This document shows, one piece after another, positions 54,506-63,270 of a DNA stretch of 64,000 bases; the stretch's first letter is position 1; every line of letters starts with the position of its first letter. The DNA is from Brevibacterium zhoupengii (lineage in GTDB: Bacteria > Actinomycetota > Actinomycetes > Actinomycetales > Brevibacteriaceae). The notes under the pieces are model-generated. The model saw only the letters and a list, made by a program, of their open reading frames with translations. It did no database searches and was not told the origin of the DNA. The position numbers and the translations under genes are program-made. The stretch covers positions 434,001-498,000 of the forward strand of contig NZ_CP088298.1 of the NCBI RefSeq assembly GCF_021117425.1. The letters are read 5' to 3'.

Positions 54506-55375
54506 TCAGCCTTCGGGATCGAGGACGAAGTTGTAGATCGTCATCTCACCTTCGGCATCCGGGTTGTCCTTGGGCTCGAGCAGCAGCTCGGGCTTGACCG
54601 CCGAGGCGATGTCGTCATCGTTGTGCGGATCGCCGGGGAAGTAGAGCTGCGAGGTGATGAGCTTGTGCCCGGGAGCGTGCACCTTGAAGTGCAGGTGCGC
54701 CGGACGCCAGGCGTGCCACCCGGCAGCGTCGATGAGCTGGCCGCAGGCACCCTCTGTGGGGATCTGGTAGGGCGCAGGGCGGATCGTGTGGATCTCGTAC
54801 TCTCCGTCTTCGTTGGCGACGAAGGTTCCACGCAGGTTCCACTCGGGCAGGCCCGGAGCGAACTGCGAGTAGAAGCCCAGGTTGTCGGCGTGCCACAGCT
54901 CGAGCTTGGCTCCGGGGATGGGTTCACCGGTGGTCGAGGTGACCTGGCCTTTGAACATGAACGGGGTGCCCGGTTCGTCGGGGCGCATGTCGATGGTGCC
55001 GTTCCACTCAGCCTCAGGCGATCCGTCGAGGTAGTAGGGTCCCTCGATGGTGCCCTTCGTGCCCTCACGGTCCTGGTTGGCGACCTCCTCAACCGCGTGC
55101 TCGATCCACACGTCGAGGAAGAGCGGCCACTCGCCGTCTTCGCCGACCTTGATCAGCCAAGCCTTGAGGGCGTTGTACTCCTCGTAGCTGACCTGCTCCT
55201 CTTCGACGATGTCGGTCAGCGCCTTGACAGCCTTGCCGGCCAGAAGTGCCACGCGCTCGTGGTCGATGACTCCGCCGCCGGCCTGAGCCTGGCGTTCGCG
55301 GAAGCGGGCGGAGGCATTGGCGCCCGAGTCCGCAGCCTTGGCGGTGGTCTCAGTCTGGAAACTGTTCTCTGACAT
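54506..55375 (-). CDS. catA: catechol 1,2-dioxygenase
   Basis: 289 aa from ATG 55375, which follows AAAGGAG; the ORF to 55603 lies partly in catB. Intradiol fold: IEGPYYLDGSPEAEW, KLELWHADNLGFYSQF, GEYEIHTIRPAPYQIP and WRPAHLHFKVHAPGHKLITSQLYFPGD hold the Tyr2-His2 iron ligands. It cleaves catechol to cis,cis-muconate. Last gene of the AAA-catR-catB-catA operon, 46 bp after catB. Confidence 0.95.
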   Translation of the reverse strand: MSENSFQTETTAKAADSGANASARFRERQAQAGGGVIDHERVALLAGKAVKALTDIVEEEQVSYEEYNALKAWLIKVGEDGEWPLFLDVWIEHAVEEVANQDREGTKGTIEGPYYLDGSPEAEWNGTIDMRPDEPGTPFMFKGQVTSTTGEPIPGAKLELWHADNLGFYSQFAPGLPEWNLRGTFVANEDGEYEIHTIRPAPYQIPTEGACGQLIDAAGWHAWRPAHLHFKVHAPGHKLITSQLYFPGDPHNDDDIASAVKPELLLEPKDNPDAEGEMTIYNFVLDPEG

Positions 55376-55421
55376 GTCTACTCCTTTGTTGATGTTGTGT
55401 ACGTCAGGTTTGTGGGGGTGG

Positions 55422-56525
55422 TCAGCGGTCGATGCGGTAATGGGCCAGCTTGTCCTCGTCGACGGCATTGCCGACGCCGGGAACGGTCGGGGCCTGAATG
55501 TGCCCGTCTTTGATCTCCAGCGGCGAGGCGATGAGATCATCGGCCATGTCGAGGAAGTTCGACATCTCGCCCGGGTACCGCGAGGAGTGCTCGAACGCCG
55601 CACCGAAGGTCACAGTGGCGATGCTTCCCAGCTGGGTGTCGATCTGATTGCCCATGAGCACGTCGAGCCCGAGGGCCTCGGCGTAGGACAGGATCTTCTG
55701 CGACTCCGTGAAGCCGGTTCGCGCGGTCTTGATCGACAGGGCGTTGGCTCCGCCGGTCTGGATCTCGCGAGCGGCATCGCCGAGGTTGGGCGCCGATTCG
55801 TCGGCGACGATCGGAATCGGTGATTTCGTCACAAGCTGACGGCGGGTGAGCACCTCGGCGGCATCATTGGGTTCTTCGAAGAACCGGAGGTCGAGCTCGG
55901 CTGTGGCCGCTAGCACCTGGGCAGCTTCGGTGGCGTTCCAGCCACGGTTCGCATCGAGGTAGAGCAGGGCGTCAGGCCCCAGCGTTTCACGCAGGGCGGC
56001 GACGAGTTCGACGTCGAGAGAGACAGGCCGGCGTCCGACCTTGATCTTGAATGAGCGGACTCCGTAGGTCTCCGTGAATGACAGTGCCTCGTCGACGACC
56101 GCCTGGGTGGGTGAGAAGCCGAGCATATGCGAGACCTCCAAGGAGGAGGCGAACCCGCCGAGAAGGCGGTGGACAGGGGTCGAATACGCCTGGCCGATGA
56201 GGTCCCAGAGGGCGATGTCGACGCCGCCCTTGGCCGTCTGGTTTCCGATCGTGCGATGCAGTTTGGAATGGATCGCCGCGCGATCGAGGGGATCAGCGCC
56301 GATGAGTGCATCGGAGAAGATCGTGTTGATGACGGCGATGACAGACTCAACGGTCTCCCCGTAGGTGTAGGGGCGGGGCGGAATGTCCGCGGTGCCGACG
56401 AGGCCGTCGTCGGTGTGGAGGCGAAGCAGCACGTGTTCGATGTGGTGGACGGCGCCGCTGGCGAATTTCAGCGGCTTCTTCATCGGGATCCGGTAGGGCA
56501 CCGTCTCCAGGTGGGTGATCTTCAC
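55422..56525 (-). CDS. catB: muconate cycloisomerase
   Basis: 367 aa from GTG 56525, whose GTGA overlaps the catR stop by 4 bp and which has GAAGGAG upstream; the ORF to 56657 is not credible. Enolase-superfamily residues: KIKVGRRP (KxK), LDANRGWN, FFEEPND, IVADESAP, ALSIKTARTG (Lys). It converts cis,cis-muconate to muconolactone. catC, which normally acts next, is not in the operon or elsewhere in this window. Confidence 0.95.
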   Translation of the reverse strand: MKITHLETVPYRIPMKKPLKFASGAVHHIEHVLLRLHTDDGLVGTADIPPRPYTYGETVESVIAVINTIFSDALIGADPLDRAAIHSKLHRTIGNQTAKGGVDIALWDLIGQAYSTPVHRLLGGFASSLEVSHMLGFSPTQAVVDEALSFTETYGVRSFKIKVGRRPVSLDVELVAALRETLGPDALLYLDANRGWNATEAAQVLAATAELDLRFFEEPNDAAEVLTRRQLVTKSPIPIVADESAPNLGDAAREIQTGGANALSIKTARTGFTESQKILSYAEALGLDVLMGNQIDTQLGSIATVTFGAAFEHSSRYPGEMSNFLDMADDLIASPLEIKDGHIQAPTVPGVGNAVDEDKLAHYRIDR

Positions 56526-57469
56526 GATGCGTGCTCCTTCGGTTCGGCGGGTGATGCGGCCGGATCGCTTGCTGTTTCGTCGATGACGTCGGAGACCACC
56601 TCGGTGATGATCCTGGCCATGCGAGTGACGGTCTGGGTTTCTTCGTTTGTGCGCCACGCCAGCGCGAGTTCTGTCCGGGGCGCTTCGGTGATCTCACGGA
56701 AGTGGACGCCGGGGATCTCCAAGGCCGTGGCCGTGCGGGGGACGATGGCCGGTCCCAGCCCGGCGGCGACCAGTGACATCAGAGTCGAAGTCTCCGAGGC
56801 GCGGATCGAGTAGTCGGGGGACGCCGATTGCTCGGACAGGAACGCCGTCGTGACCGCCGAGACCACGGAGTTCTCCGGGTAGCCGACCAGGGCTGTCTCG
56901 GCCAGTTCGGCGGCTGTGATCGATTCGAGGTCGTCCAGCGGGGAACCGGTCGGTACCGCCAGGATGCAGGTCTCATGTCCGAGCACCTGGTAGCTCAGTC
57001 CCTTCATCGGGGAACCGTAGCGCAGGAGCGCGATGTCGATGCTGCGCTCGAGCAGCTGGGAGACGAGCCGGGGAGTGGTCATCTCGCCGCTGACACCCAG
57101 CTGCAGGTTGGGTGCGGCCATGGCTGTGCGGCGCACGACCTGCGGCATCACCCCATAGGTTGTCGAACCCGTGAAGCCCAGACGCAGCGGACCCTTGAGC
57201 CCCGCGCCGATGAGTTGGACCTCGGAGCCGAGAGTGTCGAGTTCGGACAGGACCCGGCGTGCCTGTTCGAGGAGGTGGCTTCCCGCCGGGGTCAGGGCGA
57301 CGGTGCGGGTGGTCCGGTTGAGCAGGGTGGTGCCCAGCTGTCGCTCGAGCTTGCGGATCTGCTGGGAGAGGTAGGGCTGTGCCAGCTTGAGGCGTTCCGC
57401 GGCCTTGCCGAAGTGGCGTTCCTCGGCCACGGTGGCGAAGTACTGCAGCTGGCGGGTCTCGAGCATCAT
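56522..57469 (-). CDS. catR: LysR-family regulator of catechol genes
   Basis: 315 aa. LETRQLQYFATVAEERHFGKAAERLKLAQPYLSQQIRKLERQLGTTLLNRTTRTVALTPAG is the HTH; the effector part has LRLGFTGSTTYGVMPQVV and GLGPAIVPRTATALEIPG. ATG 57469 overlaps the upstream ATPase stop (ATGA) and catR is translationally coupled to catB. Unusually for CatR it is not divergent but inside the operon, so it may be autoregulated through the promoter ahead of the ATPase. Confidence 0.92.
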   Translation of the reverse strand: MMLETRQLQYFATVAEERHFGKAAERLKLAQPYLSQQIRKLERQLGTTLLNRTTRTVALTPAGSHLLEQARRVLSELDTLGSEVQLIGAGLKGPLRLGFTGSTTYGVMPQVVRRTAMAAPNLQLGVSGEMTTPRLVSQLLERSIDIALLRYGSPMKGLSYQVLGHETCILAVPTGSPLDDLESITAAELAETALVGYPENSVVSAVTTAFLSEQSASPDYSIRASETSTLMSLVAAGLGPAIVPRTATALEIPGVHFREITEAPRTELALAWRTNEETQTVTRMARIITEVVSDVIDETASDPAASPAEPKEHAS

Positions 57470-59067
57470 TGCGAGGCACCCGTCAGGTGTGCCGACTCTT
57501 CGTCCACCGTGTGGATTCCGCGGAAGTGCGCGGCGTGGACGAAGTCATCGAAGCTCAGAGCGGCACCGCGGTGGGCGGCGATGCGCAGTGCCAGACGCAG
57601 CACCATCTTGATGTCACGGGCGGTGATGTCGACGAAGTCTTTGACCAGGCGGTTGAGGAGGTCCGCGTCGAGCTCGATGTCGTTCCCGCGGGCCATGATC
57701 TGCCAGATCTGGCGGGCATCCTCGGGGCTCGGGGCGTGGTATTCGATGACGGCGGCACAGCGGGCGAGGATCGCCTCGTCGACGCCGTTCGTCCGGTTCG
57801 TCGTGAGGAAGAGCAGTCCGTCGAAGTATTCGAGGGTGCGCAGGAACTCTGCGACGATCGCGTTCTGGACGAGGTCGAGGCCGCGTTCGAGGACGAAGAC
57901 ATCAGCTTCGTCGAGGAGGAGTACGGCGTCCCAGCGCTTGGCCCGGTCGAAGATGACCTCGAGGTTCTTGCGTACGGCCTCGGGTGTGATGCCCAGCGAT
58001 CCGGAGTGGATCGAGTACAGCGGTTTGCCGATGACCTCGGCATACACCTCGGCGGTCAGGGTCTTACCGACTCCGGGGCGACCCTTGGCGAGGATGACGT
58101 TGCCGGCGGACTTGCCGTTGATGATGTCGCCGGTGAAGACGCCGATGTCTGAGGTGAGGATGGTGAGCAGTTCGCGCTGTTCGTCGGGGAGGACAAGCTT
58201 GTCCTGCAGGCTCGGGTCGTAGGCGTACTCATCGAGATCGCCGGTGTTGACGTCGAGGTAGTCCTGGGCGCCGAGGTCGAAGACGCGCACGGCCGTGAGC
58301 AGCGGAATCGTTCCCAGTTCGTCTTCGTCGAAGAGGACGGCAGGGGTGGATCCGCGCAGGCCGGCGATCTCATCGGGGGCGACGTCGTTGACGACCTTGC
58401 GTCCGGCACGACGATTGGCCGCGCGATGGTCGTCGGTGCGGATCGCGCGCCCGGTGAAGATGTACTGAGAGCCGAAGCCGTGGTCGATGATCTCCTTGAA
58501 CTCGGCCAGACGGGTCGAGTATTCGTCCTTGAGTGACTGATTCTCACGGAAGGCTCCGGCCGCAGTCAGTGCCTCCTCGGGGGTCTTGCCGACGATCTCG
58601 GTATCTTCGAAATAGAGGACGCGGGGAACTCGGGAAGGGCGCTTGACCGTCGGATTGTCGGCCTCGAGAGTCAGCTTCAGGCGCGGACCACGTGTCTTGT
58701 CCCCGTGTTCGACCGCGATGGCCATCACAAGGTAAGGGTGGACGTAGCCGTCGGATTCGCGGATGTAGAGCCAGCCGTCGATGCGGCCCGCGCGGAGGAA
58801 TTCGCGCAGGACCTCGGCGGCCGAGGTGATGTCGGGGATGACCGGGTAGTCCCCGCTGCGGCTGGCCTGGATCGCCGCGACAGTGCGTTCGAAGGGACGT
58901 TCGCCGAGGTTGGCCGCCGTTGTCGCGAGATCGGCCAGTGCCTGGTCGGTGAGGTCGCGGTCGGGGATTCCGATCTCCTTCGAGCGCCAGCTCTGAGCCC
59001 GGGTGCGGGTGGTCAGAAGATCCTGGGACTCGGTGGCCGCGACGACCGCGGTGAGGGCAGTGAACAT
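57466..59067 (-). CDS. AAA+ ATPase heading the cat operon, function unknown
   Basis: 533 aa from ATG 59067 (GAGGAA upstream). Residues ~1-310 are an unrecognised domain without TM segments; 320-500 is an AAA+ core: Walker A GRPGVGKT (329-336), Walker B VLLLDEAD (382-389), sensor 1 FLTTNRTNG with Asn424, and RCAAVIEYHAPS. It overlaps catR by 4 bp. A moonlighting role such as remodelling or loading iron into CatA/BenA, or a proteolytic adaptor, is speculation. AAA+ proteins are not standard members of catechol operons. Confidence 0.88.
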   Translation of the reverse strand: MFTALTAVVAATESQDLLTTRTRAQSWRSKEIGIPDRDLTDQALADLATTAANLGERPFERTVAAIQASRSGDYPVIPDITSAAEVLREFLRAGRIDGWLYIRESDGYVHPYLVMAIAVEHGDKTRGPRLKLTLEADNPTVKRPSRVPRVLYFEDTEIVGKTPEEALTAAGAFRENQSLKDEYSTRLAEFKEIIDHGFGSQYIFTGRAIRTDDHRAANRRAGRKVVNDVAPDEIAGLRGSTPAVLFDEDELGTIPLLTAVRVFDLGAQDYLDVNTGDLDEYAYDPSLQDKLVLPDEQRELLTILTSDIGVFTGDIINGKSAGNVILAKGRPGVGKTLTAEVYAEVIGKPLYSIHSGSLGITPEAVRKNLEVIFDRAKRWDAVLLLDEADVFVLERGLDLVQNAIVAEFLRTLEYFDGLLFLTTNRTNGVDEAILARCAAVIEYHAPSPEDARQIWQIMARGNDIELDADLLNRLVKDFVDITARDIKMVLRLALRIAAHRGAALSFDDFVHAAHFRGIHTVDEESAHLTGASQ

Positions 59068-59417
59068 CGTCGTTCCTCTTCTCTGATGCTCGGAGATTCG
59101 GTGTTTCACTCGTCACACTATTCCCTTTTCATCTTTACTTACAGAATCGATATCGTCTCGATTGAGAAGTAGGTGGCATAAATGGATGGGGAAGTGACAT
59201 CGACGTCTGCGAGGTGGCGCGGATGCCCAGGCCCCACCTCGGCGAGGGTGTCCGATATTTCGGACGGAACTTGATCCAGACCACTTTCGCAAATCTCGCC
59301 AGCCGTCAGAATGGATTGTGTAGTCAGGGACGACAACGGCTCTGGGGAATCAATCTCCGCACAGCCGAACCCCCGGAACCATTCCGCTCTGCCGGACACG
59401 ATGACAAGGAGAGTCAC
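59068..59417. other. divergent promoter region between the AAA+/cat operon and hutU
   Basis: 350 bp with an AT-rich zone (59115-59165, TTTTCATCTTTACTTACAG), which probably contains the cat operon promoter, and a TCCGATATTTCGGA palindrome at 59251-59264. No ORF with a ribosome-binding site was found. Confidence 0.6.
59251..59264. promoter_or_regulatory. palindrome TCCGATATTTCGGA, copy 3
   Basis: Flanked by G and C so that GTCCGA and TCGGAC pair around TATT. It lies 154 bp upstream of hutU in the region shared with the AAA+/cat operon. Same consensus as 35057 and 37570. Confidence 0.65.
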
Positions 59418-61139
59418 ATGACCACGAAGCCCGGCTTCACCCAGCACGATCCCTCACGCGTGATCCGCGCCGACCGCGGCACCGAGATCACCGCCAAGAG
59501 CTGGCAGACCGAAGCACCCAAGCGCATGCTCATGAACAACCTCGACCCCGAGGTTGCCGAGCGTCCCGAGGACCTCGTCGTCTACGGCGGCACCGGTCGT
59601 GCGGCTCGCTCCTGGGAGGCCTACGACGCGATCGTGCGCACCCTCGATGATCTCGAGGATGATGAGACTCTCCTCGTTCAGTCGGGCAAGCCGGTCGGTG
59701 TCATGCGCACCCACGAATGGGCGCCTCGTGTGCTTATCGCCAACTCCAACCTCGTCGGCGACTGGGCCAACTGGGAGCACTTCCGCGAGCTCGAGGCCGA
59801 GGGGCTGATGATGTACGGCCAGATGACCGCCGGCTCCTGGATCTACATCGCCACCCAGGGCATCCTCCAGGGCACGTACGAGACCTTCGGCGCCATCGCC
59901 GACAAGCGCTACAACGGCACCTTGGCCGGCACCCTGACGATCACCGGCGGCTGCGGCGGCATGGGCGGGGCCCAGCCACTGTCCGTGACTCTCAACGGAG
60001 GCGCCTGCCTCATCATCGACGTCGACAAGACCCGCCTGGATCGTCGCAAGTCCAAGCGCTACCTCGACGAGGTCGAGACCGATCTCGACACCGCACTGGC
60101 CAAGGTCATCGAGGCCAAGAAGAACAAGCAGGCACTGTCCGTGGGACTCGTCGGCAACGCCGCTGAGATCCTGCCGATGATCCTCGACCGTCCCGAGGCC
60201 GCAGAGGTCGACATCGTCACCGACCAGACCTCGGCACATGACCCGCTGTCCTACCTGCCCATCGGCGTCAGCGTCGATGACTGGCACGACGAGGCCGAAC
60301 AGGACGCGGAGAAGTTCACCATCCGCGCCGAAGAATCCATGGCCAAACATGTCAAGGCCATGGTCGAGTTCCAGGACCGCGGTGCCGAGGTCTTCGACTA
60401 CGGCAACTCGATCCGCGACGAAGCCCGCAAAGCCGGCTACGAGCGCGCCTTCGAATTCCCCGGCTTCGTCCCGGCCTACATCCGCCCGCTCTTCTGCGAA
60501 GGACTCGGACCCTTCCGCTGGGTTGCCCTCTCCGGTGATCCCAAGGACATCGAGGTCACCGACAAGGCGCTGAAGGAACTCTTCCCCGAAAACGAGCACC
60601 TCCACACCTGGCTCGATGCCGCCAACGAGTACGTCGAGTTCGAAGGCCTTCCGGCACGCATCTGCTGGCTCGGCTACAAGGAACGTCAGCAGGCAGGTCT
60701 GCTGTTCAACCAGCTCGTCGCCGAAGGCACAATCTCGGCCCCGATCGTCATCGGCCGCGACCATCTCGACTCCGGCTCGGTCGCCAGCCCCTACCGTGAG
60801 ACCGAATCCATGCTCGACGGCACCGACGCCGTGGCCGACTGGCCGCTGCTCAACGCCATGGTCAACACCTCATCGGGTGCCACCTGGGTGTCCATCCACC
60901 ACGGCGGCGGCGTCGGCATCGGCCGCTCCATCCACGCCGGTCAGGTCTCCGTCGCCGACGGCACCGAGCTCGCTGCCAAGAAGCTCGCCCGTCTGCTCAC
61001 CAACGACCCGGGCATGGGCGTCATCCGCCACGTCGACGCCGGCTACGACCGCGCCGCCGAGGTTGCCGAAGAACGCGGCATGCGCGTTCCTATGATCTCG
61101 GAGCTCGACAAGCGCGACGAGGAGTCCGCCGCGCAGTAA
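59418..61139 (+). CDS. hutU: urocanate hydratase
   Basis: 573 aa from ATG 59418 (AAGGAG upstream); the ORF to 59214 is an extension. Urocanase signatures: [63 protein letters not shown] (NAD-binding), [31 protein letters not shown]. Converts urocanate to imidazolone propionate in histidine breakdown. hutH, hutI and hutG are not in the window, so it appears as an orphan. Its own or an adjacent regulator likely uses the palindrome at 59251. Confidence 0.95.
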   Translation: MTTKPGFTQHDPSRVIRADRGTEITAKSWQTEAPKRMLMNNLDPEVAERPEDLVVYGGTGRAARSWEAYDAIVRTLDDLEDDETLLVQSGKPVGVMRTHEWAPRVLIANSNLVGDWANWEHFRELEAEGLMMYGQMTAGSWIYIATQGILQGTYETFGAIADKRYNGTLAGTLTITGGCGGMGGAQPLSVTLNGGACLIIDVDKTRLDRRKSKRYLDEVETDLDTALAKVIEAKKNKQALSVGLVGNAAEILPMILDRPEAAEVDIVTDQTSAHDPLSYLPIGVSVDDWHDEAEQDAEKFTIRAEESMAKHVKAMVEFQDRGAEVFDYGNSIRDEARKAGYERAFEFPGFVPAYIRPLFCEGLGPFRWVALSGDPKDIEVTDKALKELFPENEHLHTWLDAANEYVEFEGLPARICWLGYKERQQAGLLFNQLVAEGTISAPIVIGRDHLDSGSVASPYRETESMLDGTDAVADWPLLNAMVNTSSGATWVSIHHGGGVGIGRSIHAGQVSVADGTELAAKKLARLLTNDPGMGVIRHVDAGYDRAAEVAEERGMRVPMISELDKRDEESAAQ

Positions 61140-61169
61140 CGGCCGCGGGGTAGGTGCGCCGAGACGCGT

Positions 61170-61318
61170 TGGGCCTGACTCGCCTGCACGCCTGGCTCGC
61201 CTGCACGCCTGGCTCGCCTGCACGCCTGGCTCGCCTGCACGCCTGCACGCCAGCACGTCTGCGCGCCTGACTCGCCAGCGCGCCTGCACGCCTGGCTCGC
61301 CTGCACGCCAGCGCGTCT
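61170..61318. repeat. 17-bp tandem repeat (minisatellite) downstream of hutU
   Basis: Unit CGCCTGCACGCCTGGCT: three consecutive perfect copies at 61181-61197, 61198-61214 and 61215-61231, then degenerate copies to about 61318. It is GC-rich and not open for a supported protein, and lies directly before the 61321 hairpin. Probably slippage; a variable-number tract. Confidence 0.85.
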
Positions 61319-61320
61319 TC

Positions 61321-61390
61321 GAAAGGGATCGATCGAAGTTGAATAGCCCAGCTTCAAAGAGGGGCTCTGAAACTTCGATCGGTCCCTTTC
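61321..61390. terminator. long hairpin after hutU
   Basis: 20-nt arms 61321-61340 and 61371-61390 pair at 19 of 20 positions; the 30-nt loop contains a second small stem AGCCC/GGGCT. It likely terminates hutU transcription or prevents read-through. Confidence 0.75.
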
Positions 61391-61439
61391 TCGTGATGCG
61401 TCCAAACCGTTGGGCGTACCACGCTCGAGCCGCGACGCT

Positions 61440-61493
61440 TCACTCTGCGGAACAGTACATAGGTTGCAACCTGTGTACTGTTCCGCAGAGTGA
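61440..61493. repeat. long palindromic element, copy B
   Basis: 26-nt arms CACTCTGCGGAACAGTACAT... (61441-61466 and 61467-61492) pair at 25 of 26 positions, plus a T-A pair outside. The core matches copy A (8917-8958) in 39 of 42 bases. It lies 83 bp upstream of the ATG at 61575. Confidence 0.88.
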
Positions 61494-61574
61494 TACAGGT
61501 ATCTGGTCCTGTCGGTGAGCAGGGCACGCGGTTGCCTGAGTTTGCGAGGTCACAGTCGCAGCTACTTTTGAGTC

Positions 61575-61775
61575 ATGACGACATCGGACACAACTTCCGC
61601 ACCGGTTCACAGCAATGGAGGAGGCGCCGAGGCCGCTGACGACGTCCTCTTCCCCGTTGCCGAGCTGGTCGGATTGCCCTTCACCCGCGCCCAGAGGAAT
61701 CCGGGTGGTGTCTGCCTGAGCTGGCCCTGTGCGTCGGAGCCGCCTGAGCTGGCCCTGTGCGTCGGAGCCGCCTGA
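61575..61775 (+). pseudogene. decayed 5' fragment of an acyl-CoA synthetase gene
   Basis: 66-codon ORF. Residues ~25-52, LFPVAELVGLPFTRAQRNPGGVCLSWP, resemble AFPVADLVGLPADRARSNPDGPCLSWP of the intact synthetase at 63271, and both start with M-x-T-S-x-T. After CLSWP homology ends in a 28-bp tandem duplication (61715-61742, 61743-61770) that codes PELALCVGAA and a stop. So this is a remnant of a duplicated ligase gene, cut by repeat expansion. A functional short protein is unlikely. Confidence 0.72.
61715..61770. repeat. 28-bp tandem duplication in the ligase remnant
   Basis: Two exact copies of a 28-bp unit beginning GCCTGAGCTGGCCCTGTGCG, with a third partial copy to 61779, then three CAGTCCGG motifs to about 61820. 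It replaces the rest of the ligase gene. Confidence 0.88.
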
Positions 61776-61811
61776 GCTCAGTCCGGACCTCAGTTCAGTC
61801 CGGGGCAGGTC

Positions 61812-63125
61812 TCAGTCCGGAACGGATTCTTGTGACTCGAATATGTAGCTGTGGGCGTAGAGGGCTGCCTCGATGTTGAGGCGATTCGATCCCAGATCCG
61901 TGCCGAGGATCGACTCGGCCATCTCCACGCGGTAGCGGATCGAGTTCTTGTGCATCGACATCGCGGTCGCTGTGGCCGTGTAGCTGAGATCGTGAAGCAT
62001 ATAGGCCAGCAGCGTCGAGCGGTGCCGGGTATTGGCCTCGGAGTCCTCTGCCAGCGGACCGAGGACGGAGCGCACCCAGTTCCGGCCCGCCTCGACATCG
62101 GTGGACAGCAACGAGACGAGAGCCATTCCGGGGTCGTCGTGGGAGCGCAGCGGCACCGGCGTCCGTCCGGCAAGGCACACTTTCTGGACTCGCAGGGCTT
62201 CCTGGTGAGAGAGCCGGAATCCTTGTGCCGCGGTGTGGGCGGAGCCGAGCGCCAAGTGCGCGGCTTCGGTGGAGCTGAGCCGAACTCGATCGCGGAGGGA
62301 CTCCTCGTACTCCCAGTCCTCTGGCACCGTGATCCATCCCCAGGCGGTGTCCTGGTCGCGGCTGATGATCAGGGCCGAGCGTGGGGAGCCCATTGCGGCG
62401 GCCGTGGCGTTGATGGCGGAGGTGAATCTGCCCAGACCATCGTTGGTGTCGGGTGCCGAATGGTGGGTCCAGGCGATGACGGCCACGTGTCGGGCGGTGA
62501 GACTGTAACCCAGGGTTGCCGCGGCCGCAGCGGCGTCGACATCCCCGCCTTCGATGAGGCCTCTGACCTGAGATTGGCGTGCAGTTGTGCGATTGGCCAG
62601 CCAGGCTTCGCGTTCCTGTTCGTAGAGGACGGCGACCTTCTGCGACATCCAGTCGATGTATTCCGAGACCTCATCGACCAGCCGCTGGAACACTGCCGGA
62701 GCCAGGTCGATCGGAAGCTCGGCCTCGGTGCTGATGAAGTCGTAGGCGGCCTGCAGCAGCCGTTGCTGACCGAGGCGATAGGCCCTGACCAGGGCGTTGA
62801 CTGAGATCCCGCGTTGGGCCAGTCGTCTCGCGTATTCGTAGGCGGCGACCGGCGGTTCGAGGTTGTCCGGAGCGATCCCGTGCCGGAGCGCATGGAAGAT
62901 GGTCTCGATATTGCCCTCGATGCTCGCGCGGAGCAGATCGAGGAGCGTGCGCTCCTCACCGAGTTCGGCGATCCGCGTGGCCAGATAGTCGTAGACGGTC
63001 GCGGTCAGCTCCGGCAAGCGCGGACTCAGCTTCCCGGCGATCCGGGAGAGCTGTGCCACCACCTCGGCGGTGGCAGGCGTGGGACCGGGCCCGTCGCCGG
63101 GCGTCCACGAAGGAGAGGCGACCAT
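61812..63125 (-). CDS. PucR-family transcriptional regulator
   Basis: 437 aa. Middle GGDEF-like/PucR region with ATLGYSLTARHVAVIAWTH and the C-terminal HTH_30 (RSTLLAYMLHDLSYTATATAMSMHKNSIRYRVEMAESILGTDL). N-terminal helical part YEYARRLAQRGISVNALVRAYRLGQQRLL. PucR proteins activate catabolic operons upon sensing purine or acyl derivatives. ATG 63125 with TAGTCT about 9 nt ahead and no ribosome-binding site, perhaps leaderless. It is divergent from the acyl-CoA synthetase, the likely target. Confidence 0.88.
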   Translation of the reverse strand: MVASPSWTPGDGPGPTPATAEVVAQLSRIAGKLSPRLPELTATVYDYLATRIAELGEERTLLDLLRASIEGNIETIFHALRHGIAPDNLEPPVAAYEYARRLAQRGISVNALVRAYRLGQQRLLQAAYDFISTEAELPIDLAPAVFQRLVDEVSEYIDWMSQKVAVLYEQEREAWLANRTTARQSQVRGLIEGGDVDAAAAAATLGYSLTARHVAVIAWTHHSAPDTNDGLGRFTSAINATAAAMGSPRSALIISRDQDTAWGWITVPEDWEYEESLRDRVRLSSTEAAHLALGSAHTAAQGFRLSHQEALRVQKVCLAGRTPVPLRSHDDPGMALVSLLSTDVEAGRNWVRSVLGPLAEDSEANTRHRSTLLAYMLHDLSYTATATAMSMHKNSIRYRVEMAESILGTDLGSNRLNIEAALYAHSYIFESQESVPD

Positions 63126-63270
63126 ATGAGAAGACTAGCGCGAACTGTCGGCTGTGGTGAGGCGTTCGTCGAAAGCTCTGACAATCTGTTTGTAGCTTTG
63201 ACCCAAGGATGGGGAATGCTTTGACATCGCGACCAGTGTGCTGACCATCATGCCTGGATACGCTTGATCT

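Noticed and set aside
59454..60764. 436-aa minus-strand ORF opposite hutU
   Set aside because: Antisense shadow; hutU signatures on the plus strand are decisive.
61170..61318. Possible CRISPR array
   Set aside because: Units are 17 bp with no unique spacers, so it is a simple tandem repeat; no cas genes.
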